This document shows, in pieces, positions 33,375-41,841 of a DNA stretch of 64,000 nucleotides (position 1 is its first letter; every line of letters begins with the position of its first letter). A program made the translations under genes and the position numbers. The notes beneath the pieces were generated by a model. The model had not been told where the DNA came from. It worked only from the letters and a program-made list of their open reading frames with translations, and did not search any database. The stretch is from Labrenzia sp. CE80. Lineage in GTDB: Bacteria > Pseudomonadota > Alphaproteobacteria > Rhizobiales > Stappiaceae. Location: positions 2,329,936 through 2,393,935 of the forward strand of contig NZ_WAJT01000001.1 of the NCBI RefSeq assembly GCF_009650605.1, given 5' to 3'.

Positions 33375-34409
33375 TTACGAATGTCGCTTTTTTTCGCTCG
33401 CCGGCGGCGCGACTGAACTCCGCGCGACGATTTCAACCGGCACCAGCTCCTCTCTTTCGAGAGTTCCGAACTGTTGCCAATCAGTTTGAAGAAGTAGGGA
33501 AAGCGAACGCGCACCTATGGCTCGGACCGGCTGGCGCACGGCGGTCAACGGGGGGGTGAACAGATGAAGCGGGCCAACGTCATCGAAGCCCACGACAGAC
33601 ACACGGTCGGGAATGCTGACGCCTTCGGAATAAAGAACTTCGATCAGGCCAATCGCGATTTCATCCGAACTTGCAAAAATGGCAGTGGCGGACAGTTTCT
33701 CGTCGATAAAGCGGCGCGCGGCGCGACGTCCTGCCGAAATCGTGTAGTCGCCTTGATAGCGCTGGATTTCAGCTTCCTCGCCGAAGCGCTCGCGAAGCCC
33801 CTGCTCCAGTCCCGCATAACGTCGAGATGTCGAAATCATCCCGTCTGGACCGCCGACGAAGACCACCTTCTTGTGGCCGAATTCGGCCAGATGCTTCCCG
33901 ACGAGATATCCACCCTGGTGGTTATCGCAGAACAGCTTGGGAACCATTGCTCCCGGCACATCCTCATCGACGATAACAACCTTGCCGGTACGGTTGATCA
34001 GGCCCGCAAGCTCGCCGTCATCCGGATGGTTGGTAACAAAGATCAGCCCGTCGACATGTTGTTGCTCAATCAGGGCGAGATATTTCATTTCGCGCCCCGG
34101 CCTGTTCAGGGTGGCGTTCAGAGAGACGGCAAGACCCAGCTTGTCGGCCTCTTCCTCGATCGCCGCGACCAGCATGGCAAAGAACGGGTTTGCGATGTCG
34201 GGAATGACCAGCCCGATCATGTCGGACCGCCCGCGGCTCAGCCGCCGTGCATGAGGGTTGGGCACATAGCCGAGATCCCTGATGGCCGTCTCTATGCGGC
34301 CACGCGTTTCGTCTGGCAGCACCAGCGAGCCGTTCAAGAGACGCGAAATCGTCGCCACGGAAACACCCGCGGCCTTCGCTACATCTTTCAGACTTGGTGC
34401 CTTTGCCAT
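33375..34409 (-). CDS. LacI family transcriptional regulator
   Basis: 344 residues. The N-terminal HTH and hinge are clear: SLKDVAKAAGVSVATISRLL, DLGYVPNPHARRLSRGRSDM. The rest is a PBP1-type effector domain (GLVIPDIANPFFAMLVAAIE, FDDVGPLHLFTPPLTAVRQP). It precedes the importer operon on the same strand and is probably autoregulated, since two palindromes lie between 26 and 70 nt upstream of its start. It likely represses the importer and hydrolase genes until the sugar-like ligand is present. Confidence 0.92.
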   Translation of the reverse strand: MAKAPSLKDVAKAAGVSVATISRLLNGSLVLPDETRGRIETAIRDLGYVPNPHARRLSRGRSDMIGLVIPDIANPFFAMLVAAIEEEADKLGLAVSLNATLNRPGREMKYLALIEQQHVDGLIFVTNHPDDGELAGLINRTGKVVIVDEDVPGAMVPKLFCDNHQGGYLVGKHLAEFGHKKVVFVGGPDGMISTSRRYAGLEQGLRERFGEEAEIQRYQGDYTISAGRRAARRFIDEKLSATAIFASSDEIAIGLIEVLYSEGVSIPDRVSVVGFDDVGPLHLFTPPLTAVRQPVRAIGARSLSLLLQTDWQQFGTLEREELVPVEIVARSSVAPPASEKKRHS

Positions 34410-34435
34410 TTCGTTCGCTCACAGGTGGCTTTCGT

Positions 34436-34479
34436 ATGATCTCAGATCATAGGTAAAGCGATTTACTAAACCGCTTTAC
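34436..34479. promoter_or_regulatory. Two palindromes upstream of lacI-type regulator, probable operators
   Basis: ATGATCT-C-AGATCAT (34436-34450) is a perfect 7+1+7 palindrome. GTAAAGCG (34453-34460) and CGCTTTAC (34472-34479) are perfect eight-base arms around an 11-nt centre. AAAGCG/CGCTTT arms are common in LacI-family operators. Together they cover the expected promoter of the regulator-importer operon. Confidence 0.6.
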
Positions 34480-34539
34480 AAAAAATTCGAAACTCGCCCT
34501 TTTGTCAATTCAATATTTTCCGCAGCTGCCGTTCAACAC

Positions 34540-34910
34540 ATTCGCGCGACCTAAGGCGGAATTTTGATTTCCAGCCAAAACCGGGCCAAAGAGCAAGACC
34601 AAGGCCAGCGACGCGAAGGGCTCAGAAGTTTCCCGTTACTGCCTCGGACAGGATGAGCTTGTCCAGCGTGAGATCCAATACCGCACGCTCTGCAGCGTCC
34701 TCGAACCAATGGCGCCGCTCTGCCTCGATCTTTCAGCAGCAATAGCGCTGCTCGGTCACACCGGTCGGTCAGATCACATCAAGCCGGCCATGCCTTCGCC
34801 CCAACAGAACTTCAACCTGCCGCAAGTTAATTACAATCCCTTCCGGCTTAGGTCGTTTGATCCCCATCTGTGCTCCTCGACCTTCAAAACTATAGGGATG
34901 GACCAATTCA
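34540..34910 (-). mobile_element. IS3-family left half-element (IRL, orfA, start of orfB)
   Basis: Read on the minus strand from 34910: terminal repeat TGAATTGGTCCATCCCTATA, then an orfA remnant from ATG 34867 (MGIKRPKPEGIVINLRQVEV), with internal stop codons, ending in LDLTLDKLILSEAVTGNF at the TGA 34622-34624, and the first codons of orfB (LLSPSRRW) in the overlapping frame. Similarity then stops near 34540. The end sequence matches 18 of 20 bases of the element end at 51173-51192, so both pieces come from the same IS type. Confidence 0.8.
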
Positions 34911-35100
34911 AACGGCGAGGATCACTTTCACTGCCAGCGTGGCAAACGCACGAGTTAACAGGAATCTGTTACAAAGATCATGATATCGTTGGCTGAAACA
35001 GCCTAGCATTGCCAAGTTTCTTATTTCGTCAGGCGAACAAAAACCGGTCGCAAATCGACGACGATATCGCACTTCGTTTTCAAGCCATGTAAACGACAGT

Positions 35101-36075
35101 CTATACGTTTGCCGTTTCCAAGATGCAGGCGACCTTATGCTGATCGGAGACTTCCAAGACAGGCGGCAAGGCGCTGCGGCAGCGGCTGGTTGCATGGGCG
35201 CAGCGATCAGCAAACGAACACGCCTCTGGTACCGTCTCGAGGGCTGGTGGAGAACCAGGAATTGCATCGAGACGCTGGCCCTTGACGGCCCCATGTAGAT
35301 TGGCTGCAAGAAGCCCTTTGGTGTAGGGGTGGCGCGGGTTTTTGATCACCTCAGCGGCGGTGCCAGACTCCACCAAATTGCCAGCATACATAACCGCGAT
35401 CCGGTCCGAGACCTCAACAGCAACCCCAATGTCGTGGGTGACGAAAATAACGCCCATGCCAAACTCTTTCTGCAATTCCCGAAGCAGAAGCAAAATCTGG
35501 ATCTGGACCGTGGCATCCAGAGCCGTCGTTGGCTCATCGGCCAGGAGAAGCTTTGGGCGGCAGGATAGAGCCAGCGCGATCATTGCCCTCTGACGCATTC
35601 CGCCAGACATCTCGTGCGGATAAGTCTTGAGGCGCCGTTCCGGCGAAGGAATGCGCACACGCGTGAGCATGTCGAGCGCTACGTCCATGGCAGCAACACG
35701 GCTGATGCCCTTGTGCCGCATGACGGTTTCCGCAATCTGCTCCCCGACTGTATAGACTGGGTCGAGAGCCAGCGCGGGTTCCTGGAAGATCATGGACACC
35801 TCACCACCACGATGGCGAGCCAGTGCCTTGCCAGACAAGCTCATGACGTCGGTTCCGTTGACACGGACCGAACCTTCCAACTCGCTGCGTTTGGGTGGCA
35901 GCAGACGCAGCAGGGTTTTCAGCGTCACGCTCTTGCCAGAGCCGGATTCGCCCAGGAGGCCCAGCATCTCACCCGGTTGCAGGGAGAGGTTGAGACCATT
36001 GATCGCGTGGACAGTGCGTTCGCCCTTAAACCTCACCTTGAGGTCTTCGAATTCGACCAGTGGAACCACACTCAT
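35101..36075 (-). CDS. Dipeptide/oligopeptide ABC transporter ATP-binding protein (DppD/OppD)
   Basis: 324 residues from ATG 36075, with GGAGG upstream and an ATGA overlap with the previous gene. Walker A GESGSGKS, signature EMSGGMRQRAMIALAL, Walker B KLLLADEPTTALD, and the C-terminal oligopeptide-ABC extension with cysteines in ACSFADRCAHATSRC. These C-terminal cysteines can hold an iron-sulphur cluster in DppD homologues. It energises import with its OppF-type partner. Last gene of a five-gene importer operon. Confidence 0.92.
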   Translation of the reverse strand: MSVVPLVEFEDLKVRFKGERTVHAINGLNLSLQPGEMLGLLGESGSGKSVTLKTLLRLLPPKRSELEGSVRVNGTDVMSLSGKALARHRGGEVSMIFQEPALALDPVYTVGEQIAETVMRHKGISRVAAMDVALDMLTRVRIPSPERRLKTYPHEMSGGMRQRAMIALALSCRPKLLLADEPTTALDATVQIQILLLLRELQKEFGMGVIFVTHDIGVAVEVSDRIAVMYAGNLVESGTAAEVIKNPRHPYTKGLLAANLHGAVKGQRLDAIPGSPPALETVPEACSFADRCAHATSRCRSALPPVLEVSDQHKVACILETANV

Positions 36076-37121
36076 TCTGCGGCCTCCTTCAATGACTGGC
36101 TGTGTCCCGAGGTTGCATCCTGTAGATGGCACGCCGCAAGATGCCGATCGGAGCCGCCAATGACACTGAGTTTTGGCTTGGTCTTTGAGCAGATGTCTTC
36201 AGCAAAGCGGCAACGCGTGTGAAAGCGGCAGCCGGTCGGCGGGTCAATCGGGTTTGGGGGATCGCCTGCAAGTGGCGGTTCCTCGGTGCGGTTGTCCGGA
36301 TCCATCGAGGGCATGGCTGCGAACAGGGAGGCGGTGTAGGGATGCGCCTGTTTCGCGTAAATGGCATCGGCAGGACCGACTTCCACGACTTCACCCAGGT
36401 ACATTACCAGAACCCGGTCGGAGATATACCGCACCACGTTCAAATCATGGGAGATGAACACATAGGTGAGGCCAAGTTCTTCCTTGAGGTCGTTCAGCAG
36501 GTTGAGTACCTGGGCCTCAACGGATTTGTCGAGCGCCGATACAGCTTCATCAAGAATGACCAGACGGGGAGAGAGGGCAAGGGCCCTGGCAATATTCACC
36601 CTCTGACGCTGACCGCCGGACAATTCGTGGGGATAGCGCTCGGCGAAACGTTCAGGATCCAAGCCGACGCGGCCCATCAGCCCCCGTGCGACCCCTGAAG
36701 GGTCCGCATGTCCATGAATTTTGGGGCCGAAAGCGATGGAGTCCACGATGGTCAGGCGTGGATTGAGGGAGGCATAACTGTCCTGAAACACCATTTGGAC
36801 GCCGCGGCGCAATTCCTTCAACTTGATGTCTGTTCCCAGCGCATCACCATCATAGATGATTGAGCCATCATCCAGTTCGATCAGTCCGATGAGCAGGCGG
36901 GCGGTTGTGGACTTACCACAGCCACTTTCTCCAACGATGCCAAGGGTCTCTCCCTTCTGGACCTCGAAAGAAATTCCATCGACAGCATGGACGGTTGCTG
37001 TCTTGCGGTTGAGCAAGCCAGAGCGGATCGGAAAATGCTTCTTCAGATCCTTGGCGATGATCAGCGGTTGATGCGGTCCCCCGCGATCAGTTTGGCCGAG
37101 GCTGGCTTCAGTCTTTGACAT
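36072..37121 (-). CDS. Dipeptide/oligopeptide ABC transporter ATP-binding protein (DppF/OppF)
   Basis: 349 residues. Walker A GESGCGKST, signature ELSGGQRQRVNIARAL, Walker B RLVILDEAVSALD (Ala where Pro is usual in DEPxSALD), and a C-terminal cysteine-containing extension GCRFHTRCRFAEDIC. Overlaps dppC by 14 nt and dppD by four. Cytoplasmic ATPase of the peptide-type importer. Confidence 0.92.
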   Translation of the reverse strand: MSKTEASLGQTDRGGPHQPLIIAKDLKKHFPIRSGLLNRKTATVHAVDGISFEVQKGETLGIVGESGCGKSTTARLLIGLIELDDGSIIYDGDALGTDIKLKELRRGVQMVFQDSYASLNPRLTIVDSIAFGPKIHGHADPSGVARGLMGRVGLDPERFAERYPHELSGGQRQRVNIARALALSPRLVILDEAVSALDKSVEAQVLNLLNDLKEELGLTYVFISHDLNVVRYISDRVLVMYLGEVVEVGPADAIYAKQAHPYTASLFAAMPSMDPDNRTEEPPLAGDPPNPIDPPTGCRFHTRCRFAEDICSKTKPKLSVIGGSDRHLAACHLQDATSGHSQSLKEAAE

Positions 37122-37995
37122 TCATTGCACTCCGAAGACCATCGCTGAGAAGATTGAGGCAAAGGGATGTGATGAAGATCATCACGCCTGGCAGTGCCGC
37201 GATCCATGGATTGATGTAGATCGCCGTACGTAGGGTGTTGAGCATGAGGCCCCATTCGGGCTCAGGCGGGCGGACGCCAATGCCAAGGAAGGACAGACCG
37301 GCCGCCAGGATCATGCAGACGCTGGTCAGGCTGGTGGCATAGACGAAGATCGGGCCGAGCACATTGCCTATGACGTGAACCCGAATGATGGTCAGGGCGC
37401 TTCCGCCCGTGGCTCGCGCCGCATCGATATAGTCGAGCGCCCTGACGCTAGCGGTCGCGCTTTCGGCAACCCGGGCAATTGGTGGAATGAATACAATTGT
37501 CAGGGACACCAGGCTGTTGACGATACCCGCCCCCAGTGCACTGGAAATCGCGATGGCCAGCAGCACGGATGGAAACGCGAAGAAGACATCGACCGTGCGC
37601 ATGATGATTGTATTGATCCATCCGCCGACATAGCCCGCCACAAGACCTAATGTCGAGCCGATGAAAAAAGCCAGAACAACGGGAACCAGACCGACGAAAA
37701 GAGTCAGCCGGCCGCCATAGATGAGCCGAGCAAGCATGTCTCTGCCCTGTTCGTCGGTGCCAAGTGGAAAGCCTGGAAAGCCGATTGGTTTCAACCGCTT
37801 GATCATGCTGGCTTTATAAGGGTCGTTGAGTCCTAGATATGGAGCGAAGATCGCTGCCAAGATCAGCAACAGCACGACAACGGTGCACGTCACGGCCACG
37901 GGATCGTTTAAGAAACGTCTAAACACACCAGCCCAGTAGCCAGGTGCCTTGCGGACGGGTTCTGCAACCTCTGCGGTCTCAGCAAGGGCGGTCAT
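37108..37995 (-). CDS. Dipeptide-type ABC transporter permease (DppC)
   Basis: 295 residues. Six hydrophobic segments, the N-terminal cytoplasmic arm before FLNDPVAVTCTVVVLLLILA, PLGTDEQGRDMLARLIYGGR, and the EAA-loop segment ALDYIDAARATGGSALTIIR. It starts two nt after dppB. Inner-membrane half of the translocation channel. Confidence 0.93.
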   Translation of the reverse strand: MTALAETAEVAEPVRKAPGYWAGVFRRFLNDPVAVTCTVVVLLLILAAIFAPYLGLNDPYKASMIKRLKPIGFPGFPLGTDEQGRDMLARLIYGGRLTLFVGLVPVVLAFFIGSTLGLVAGYVGGWINTIIMRTVDVFFAFPSVLLAIAISSALGAGIVNSLVSLTIVFIPPIARVAESATASVRALDYIDAARATGGSALTIIRVHVIGNVLGPIFVYATSLTSVCMILAAGLSFLGIGVRPPEPEWGLMLNTLRTAIYINPWIAALPGVMIFITSLCLNLLSDGLRSAMNVKD

Positions 37996-37997
37996 GT

Positions 37998-38951
37998 TCA
38001 GGACCTCTTGATGCGCGGGTCGATGGCGGCCTGAGCCACGTCGACGATCAGATTCATGGAGACGAAAAACAGTGCGAGCACCAGGATAGTGCCTTGCAGC
38101 AAGGGCAAGTCTCGTTGGAAAATCGCATTGGAGAGCAGAAAACCGGATCCGGGCCAGTTGAAGACCGTCTCGATCAAGATCGAACCGCCAAGAAGGTAGC
38201 CGAGCTGCAATCCCATGACCGACAACGCGGTCGGGGCGGCGTTACGGATTACATGGCGTAAAACATCGCCATGGCGCATGCCTTTTGCGTAAAGCGCCTG
38301 AACGAAATCCATGGAGAAGATATCACCAACCAATGCGCGGACGGTCCGCGCTACGATGCCGATTGGAACAACGGCAAGGGTGATGGAAGGCAGGATCAAG
38401 TGCTTTATATGAGCATAGTCCCAAGCCCACTGGCCGGACCCGCCAGGACCTGCGCCCATCGATGGTAGCCAGCCCAACTGCACGGAAAAGACGATGACGA
38501 GCACGATGCCAAGCCAGTAATTGGGCACTGAGACACCGGTGATAGCGAAGGCTGTGACCAGTCGATCGATGAATGTGTCGCGGAAATAACCTGCGATGAA
38601 ACCGAGAAGAAGGCCGATCGGGAAGGCAATTATACTGGCTGTGAACGCGAGCAAAAGCGAGTTCTTGACGGCAGAGAACACTTCACCTGCGACCGGGCGA
38701 CCAGTTGCGATGGACTTGCCGAGGTCACCGGTGACTGCCTTGCCGATCCAGATCGCGTATTGGACGGGCAGCGGCTTGTCGAGTCCATAGGCAGAACGCA
38801 TTGCATCCTGCTCTTCCTGTGTGGCATCGACCGGCATGATCGCGGTCAGCGGATCACCAGGAGCTATATGGACCAGCAGGAAGCAAATGATGCTGACGCC
38901 AACGGCAACAGGCAGAACGTAGACCAGTCGGCGTATGAGATATGCAAACAT
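37998..38951 (-). CDS. Dipeptide-type ABC transporter permease (DppB)
   Basis: 317 residues starting MFAYLIRRLVYVLPVAVGVS, the classic DppB/OppB N-terminus, with GDPLTAIMP early and the EAA loop FVQALYAKGMRHGDVLRHVI. Six membrane segments. It lies 126 nt after the binding-protein gene, separated by a very stable hairpin that probably keeps permease levels below those of the binding protein. Confidence 0.93.
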   Translation of the reverse strand: MFAYLIRRLVYVLPVAVGVSIICFLLVHIAPGDPLTAIMPVDATQEEQDAMRSAYGLDKPLPVQYAIWIGKAVTGDLGKSIATGRPVAGEVFSAVKNSLLLAFTASIIAFPIGLLLGFIAGYFRDTFIDRLVTAFAITGVSVPNYWLGIVLVIVFSVQLGWLPSMGAGPGGSGQWAWDYAHIKHLILPSITLAVVPIGIVARTVRALVGDIFSMDFVQALYAKGMRHGDVLRHVIRNAAPTALSVMGLQLGYLLGGSILIETVFNWPGSGFLLSNAIFQRDLPLLQGTILVLALFFVSMNLIVDVAQAAIDPRIKRS

Positions 38952-39040
38952 TGAAGGCGGCCGTGTGTTTTTGGCTTCGGGCTATTGGCTAGCAAAAGGG
39001 GCTGGCCTACGCGGACCGCTGGGCGCGGCAAATCGTCAAA

Positions 39041-39071
39041 AGAAGTTCGCGGGGAGGCCCCGCGAACTTCT
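39041..39071 (-). terminator. Perfect 14-bp hairpin between binding-protein and dppB genes
   Basis: AGAAGTTCGCGGGG (39041-39054) pairs without mismatch with CCCCGCGAACTTCT (39058-39071); the loop is AGG. It starts seven nt after the binding-protein stop. The following sequence on the minus strand is TTTGACGATTT, only a weak U-tract, so it is likely a partial terminator or mRNA 3' stabiliser. Confidence 0.75.
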
Positions 39072-39077
39072 GCTTGC

Positions 39078-40691
39078 TTATTCTTCGATCGTGATGCCGG
39101 AGAAGTTCTGGTACCAGTTCTGGGCCTGAATGAAGCCCTTGACCTTCGGGCTCATGGCGCGTGGCGCCACGTCGTGGGTCACCATGAGGAAAAGCGCGTC
39201 ATTGACGTATTTCTCATGTGTCTTGCGCAGAACCGCGTTCTGGGCTTCGGGATCGAAAGTGGTCTTGATCTCATCGAACAGAGCTTGCATTTCCGGGTCG
39301 CAATAGTGACCCCAGTTGGTGCCGTTCGGTGCAATCAAGTCACAGGAAAGGTGCCGGATCAGGCCGGTGAACGGATCCTGGATGAAGTAGGTGAAGTTGA
39401 GCGACTGGGAACCGTCAACGCTCGGATCGGCAGCGCCTGCACGCCACAGATTGATCATCTGGTTCCATTCTACGACCATGAATTCAACTTCGATACCGAC
39501 TTCGGCCAGGCTCTGCTGAACGTATTCGTTCATTGGAAGCGGCAGCATTTGACCCGATCCGGACGGCGAGATCAGGGCTTTGACCTTGATCGGGTTTTCC
39601 GGGCTGAAACCGGCTTCAGCCAAAAGGGCCTTGGCAGCATCTGGGTCATACTTCACTTCGAAGGTTGGTTCACCGAACCACTGGCTGGCTGGCGGGAGGA
39701 AACCTTTCGCCGGAATGGCCAGACCACCGAGCAGGGCTTTCAAGCCGTCCCGATCGATAGCCAGATTGGCAGCCTTGCGGACACGAATGTCGTTCCAGGG
39801 GGATCCCTCCAGACGCGACAAGTGCCAGGTCCAGTTGTGGGGGTAGGCGTTGGAGACGATCTCCATGCCATTGCCAGTCAGGGCGGGAATGGTGTCTGGA
39901 GCCGGCGCCTCGATCCAGTCAACCTGCCCTGAGAGAAGAGCAGCGGTCCGGGCATTCGGTTCTGGCAGCGGCATCAGGACTATTTTGTCCAGCTGCGGTA
40001 CGCGGCTTTCGTCCCAATAGGCTTCATTGGGGACCAGCTCTGCACGTTCACGCGGAACGAAGCCGGTCAGCTTCCAGGGGCCTGTGCCGGAAGGCGCCTT
40101 GGCCACTTCTTCCCAATTCTTGTCGAGTGCTTCCCAGTTTGCCTTGGACGACATCAGGATCCAGGCGAGCTGGTAAGGCAGGGTCGCATCCGGGGTCTTG
40201 GTTATGATTTCAAGAGTGAAGTCGTCGAGTGCTTTATAGGAAGCCACGGCAGGAATGCGGGATTTTCCCTGCGCAGACTGGCGCGGATCATACTGTTCGC
40301 TCTCCGGCACCAGAAGCTTGTCGAAATTCCAGACAACATCGTGTGCCGTGAACGGGCTGCCGTCATGGAAGGTCACGCCTTCGCGGATCTTGAAAGTCCA
40401 TTTTGTATTGTCGTCCGGATCAACGCTCCACTCGGTCGCGAGGCCCGGGATCAACACGGAGGCCTTGTCCGCACTGGTCAGATCCCACTCGATGAGGGAG
40501 TCATAGACCGTGTAGCCCATGAAGCGCATGCCTTCGCCGCCCTGGTCGGTCTGACCGGTGGTGAGAGGGATGTCCGACGCGGTCATGCCGACACGGAGTG
40601 TGCCAGCTGCCCAGGCGTCGAATGACACTGTTGCGAGGGCGGCAATTGACAGGGCTGCCAATGCGGCTCCCCTTAGGTTTCGTAGTGCCAT
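39078..40691 (-). CDS. Peptide-type ABC transporter substrate-binding protein
   Basis: 537 residues from ATG 40691, with AGAAGGA upstream; a frame extending to 40859 has no signal peptide at its start and is rejected. Signal peptide MALRNLRGAALAALSIAALA with cleavage near DAWAAG. SBP_bac_5 family features: EGVTFHDGSPFTAHDVVWNF, GTGPWKLTGFVPRERAELVP, FNWTW-like aromatic patch NAYPHNWTWHL, RVRKAANLAIDRDGLKALLG. Periplasmic. Context of amidase, carbamoylase and GntR suggests an amide- or ureido-type ligand rather than generic dipeptides. Confidence 0.92.
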   Translation of the reverse strand: MALRNLRGAALAALSIAALATVSFDAWAAGTLRVGMTASDIPLTTGQTDQGGEGMRFMGYTVYDSLIEWDLTSADKASVLIPGLATEWSVDPDDNTKWTFKIREGVTFHDGSPFTAHDVVWNFDKLLVPESEQYDPRQSAQGKSRIPAVASYKALDDFTLEIITKTPDATLPYQLAWILMSSKANWEALDKNWEEVAKAPSGTGPWKLTGFVPRERAELVPNEAYWDESRVPQLDKIVLMPLPEPNARTAALLSGQVDWIEAPAPDTIPALTGNGMEIVSNAYPHNWTWHLSRLEGSPWNDIRVRKAANLAIDRDGLKALLGGLAIPAKGFLPPASQWFGEPTFEVKYDPDAAKALLAEAGFSPENPIKVKALISPSGSGQMLPLPMNEYVQQSLAEVGIEVEFMVVEWNQMINLWRAGAADPSVDGSQSLNFTYFIQDPFTGLIRHLSCDLIAPNGTNWGHYCDPEMQALFDEIKTTFDPEAQNAVLRKTHEKYVNDALFLMVTHDVAPRAMSPKVKGFIQAQNWYQNFSGITIEE

Positions 40692-41017
40692 TGCTGATGT
40701 CCTTCTTTGAAAGTCAGCTGATTGCAGTCGGAAGGCCGACAGCAGATTGAATGGTCTTCTCGAAACGTTTCCCCGCGAAAGCCAGTTTTGGCCGCTTAGT
40801 CCGATCCTTCCGCGCTCGTTGCGCTGGAGGCCGGTTATTGGCCCGGTTCGGCAGCGCACCTTAGGTTTCAGCGCAGCCTGTCAGGCGGTGTATGACATTT
40901 CTTTCATAATCTTTAGCGCCCGCTCATCTCAAGCAGAACGCCAGAAAGATCAATTAATTCAATATCTTTTACTCGACTCACCTCTTGCCGAGCAGTCATT
41001 TATCAGGTACCCGTTTT

Positions 41018-41030
41018 CTGGTCTGACCAG
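41018..41030. promoter_or_regulatory. GntR/FadR-type operator
   Basis: CTGGTC-T-GACCAG is a perfect 13-bp palindrome with the TGGTnnnACCA core known for FadR-subfamily GntR regulators. A second half-site, ACAGACCAGT, starts at 41042. It lies in the divergent region between the binding-protein operon and the GntR gene 52 nt downstream, so it can control both. Confidence 0.65.
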
Positions 41031-41081
41031 TTCACCGTAAAACAGACCAGTAAACGTGCAAGGGTAAAATTTGAGCATTTG

Positions 41082-41813
41082 ATGTCCAGATTAACAGCAT
41101 TGACTGAAGGCGACGCAGGTCAGGCAGAGGGCCCTGATCGGGAATCCACTGTGCCGGCCAGAGTCGCCATGGCGCTTCAGCAAATGATTTGCGACCAGGG
41201 GTTAAAACCAGGCGACGCGTTGCCGTCGCAGCGGGAGCTTGTCACCCTGCTGCAGGCCTCCCGCCCCTCCGTTCGGGAAGGCGTATCAATGTTGGAAATG
41301 CTCGGAATTATCCGGGTGGAGGGACGCAAGGGTCTGTTCGTCGCCGATGGCGATGGCCGGCGACCGATCGATTTTTGGCCGTTCCACAAGGGCTATGATC
41401 TTCGCGAGGTTTATCAGTTTCGTATCGGCTTCGAACCGGAGGCGCTTGCACTGGCTTTTTCAAGGTTGACCAGCGACGCGCTCCGACGCCTGCGCCATCA
41501 TGCGGAGGCGCTGATGATCGCCGCCCGCCAGGGCAATGCCGTGGTCGCCGCAGAACAGGACACCGCCTTCCACGACGTCATTTTCGAGTATTGCGGCAAT
41601 CGAATTTTTCTGGATATCCGCGGCCACCTTTCGAAGGCGATGAAGGACAGCCAATGGGTGCCGATGGTTATCATTGAGAGGGTTGGCGACACCGCTCGTG
41701 AGCACCTGGCCATCGTCGACGCGCTGGAGGCTGGAAATTGTGCAGACGCTTGTGCGGCATTGCGAGACCATATCCACGCGGCAGCGCTTCGTTGCGACCT
41801 TCACTTGACCTGA
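41082..41813 (+). CDS. GntR family regulator (FadR/FCD subfamily)
   Basis: 243 residues from ATG 41082 (a TTG at 41079 precedes it). N-terminal wHTH: KPGDALPSQRELVTLLQASR and PSVREGVSMLEMLGIIRVEG. C-terminal FCD helical domain with DTAFHDVIFEYCGNRIF, REHLAIVDALEAGNCADACA and a terminal histidine likely to ligate metal with the others. FCD regulators bind carboxylate effectors. It is divergent from the importer and just upstream of the amidase, so it is presumably the local regulator. Confidence 0.9.
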   Translation: MSRLTALTEGDAGQAEGPDRESTVPARVAMALQQMICDQGLKPGDALPSQRELVTLLQASRPSVREGVSMLEMLGIIRVEGRKGLFVADGDGRRPIDFWPFHKGYDLREVYQFRIGFEPEALALAFSRLTSDALRRLRHHAEALMIAARQGNAVVAAEQDTAFHDVIFEYCGNRIFLDIRGHLSKAMKDSQWVPMVIIERVGDTAREHLAIVDALEAGNCADACAALRDHIHAAALRCDLHLT

Positions 41814-41841
41814 TATCGCCCAAACATCGGAGTTGACTTGA

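Noticed and set aside
33564..34439. Plus-strand frame of 291 codons opposite the LacI regulator
   Set aside because: Antisense shadow; the LacI HTH and effector-domain motifs on the minus strand are unambiguous.
34551..34742. Small independent gene of 63 codons
   Set aside because: It is the OrfA/OrfB overlap of the IS3 half-element read in one frame.
38985..39932. Plus-strand frame of 315 codons opposite the peptide-binding protein
   Set aside because: It crosses the 39041-39071 hairpin and is antisense to a protein with signal peptide and SBP_bac_5 motifs.
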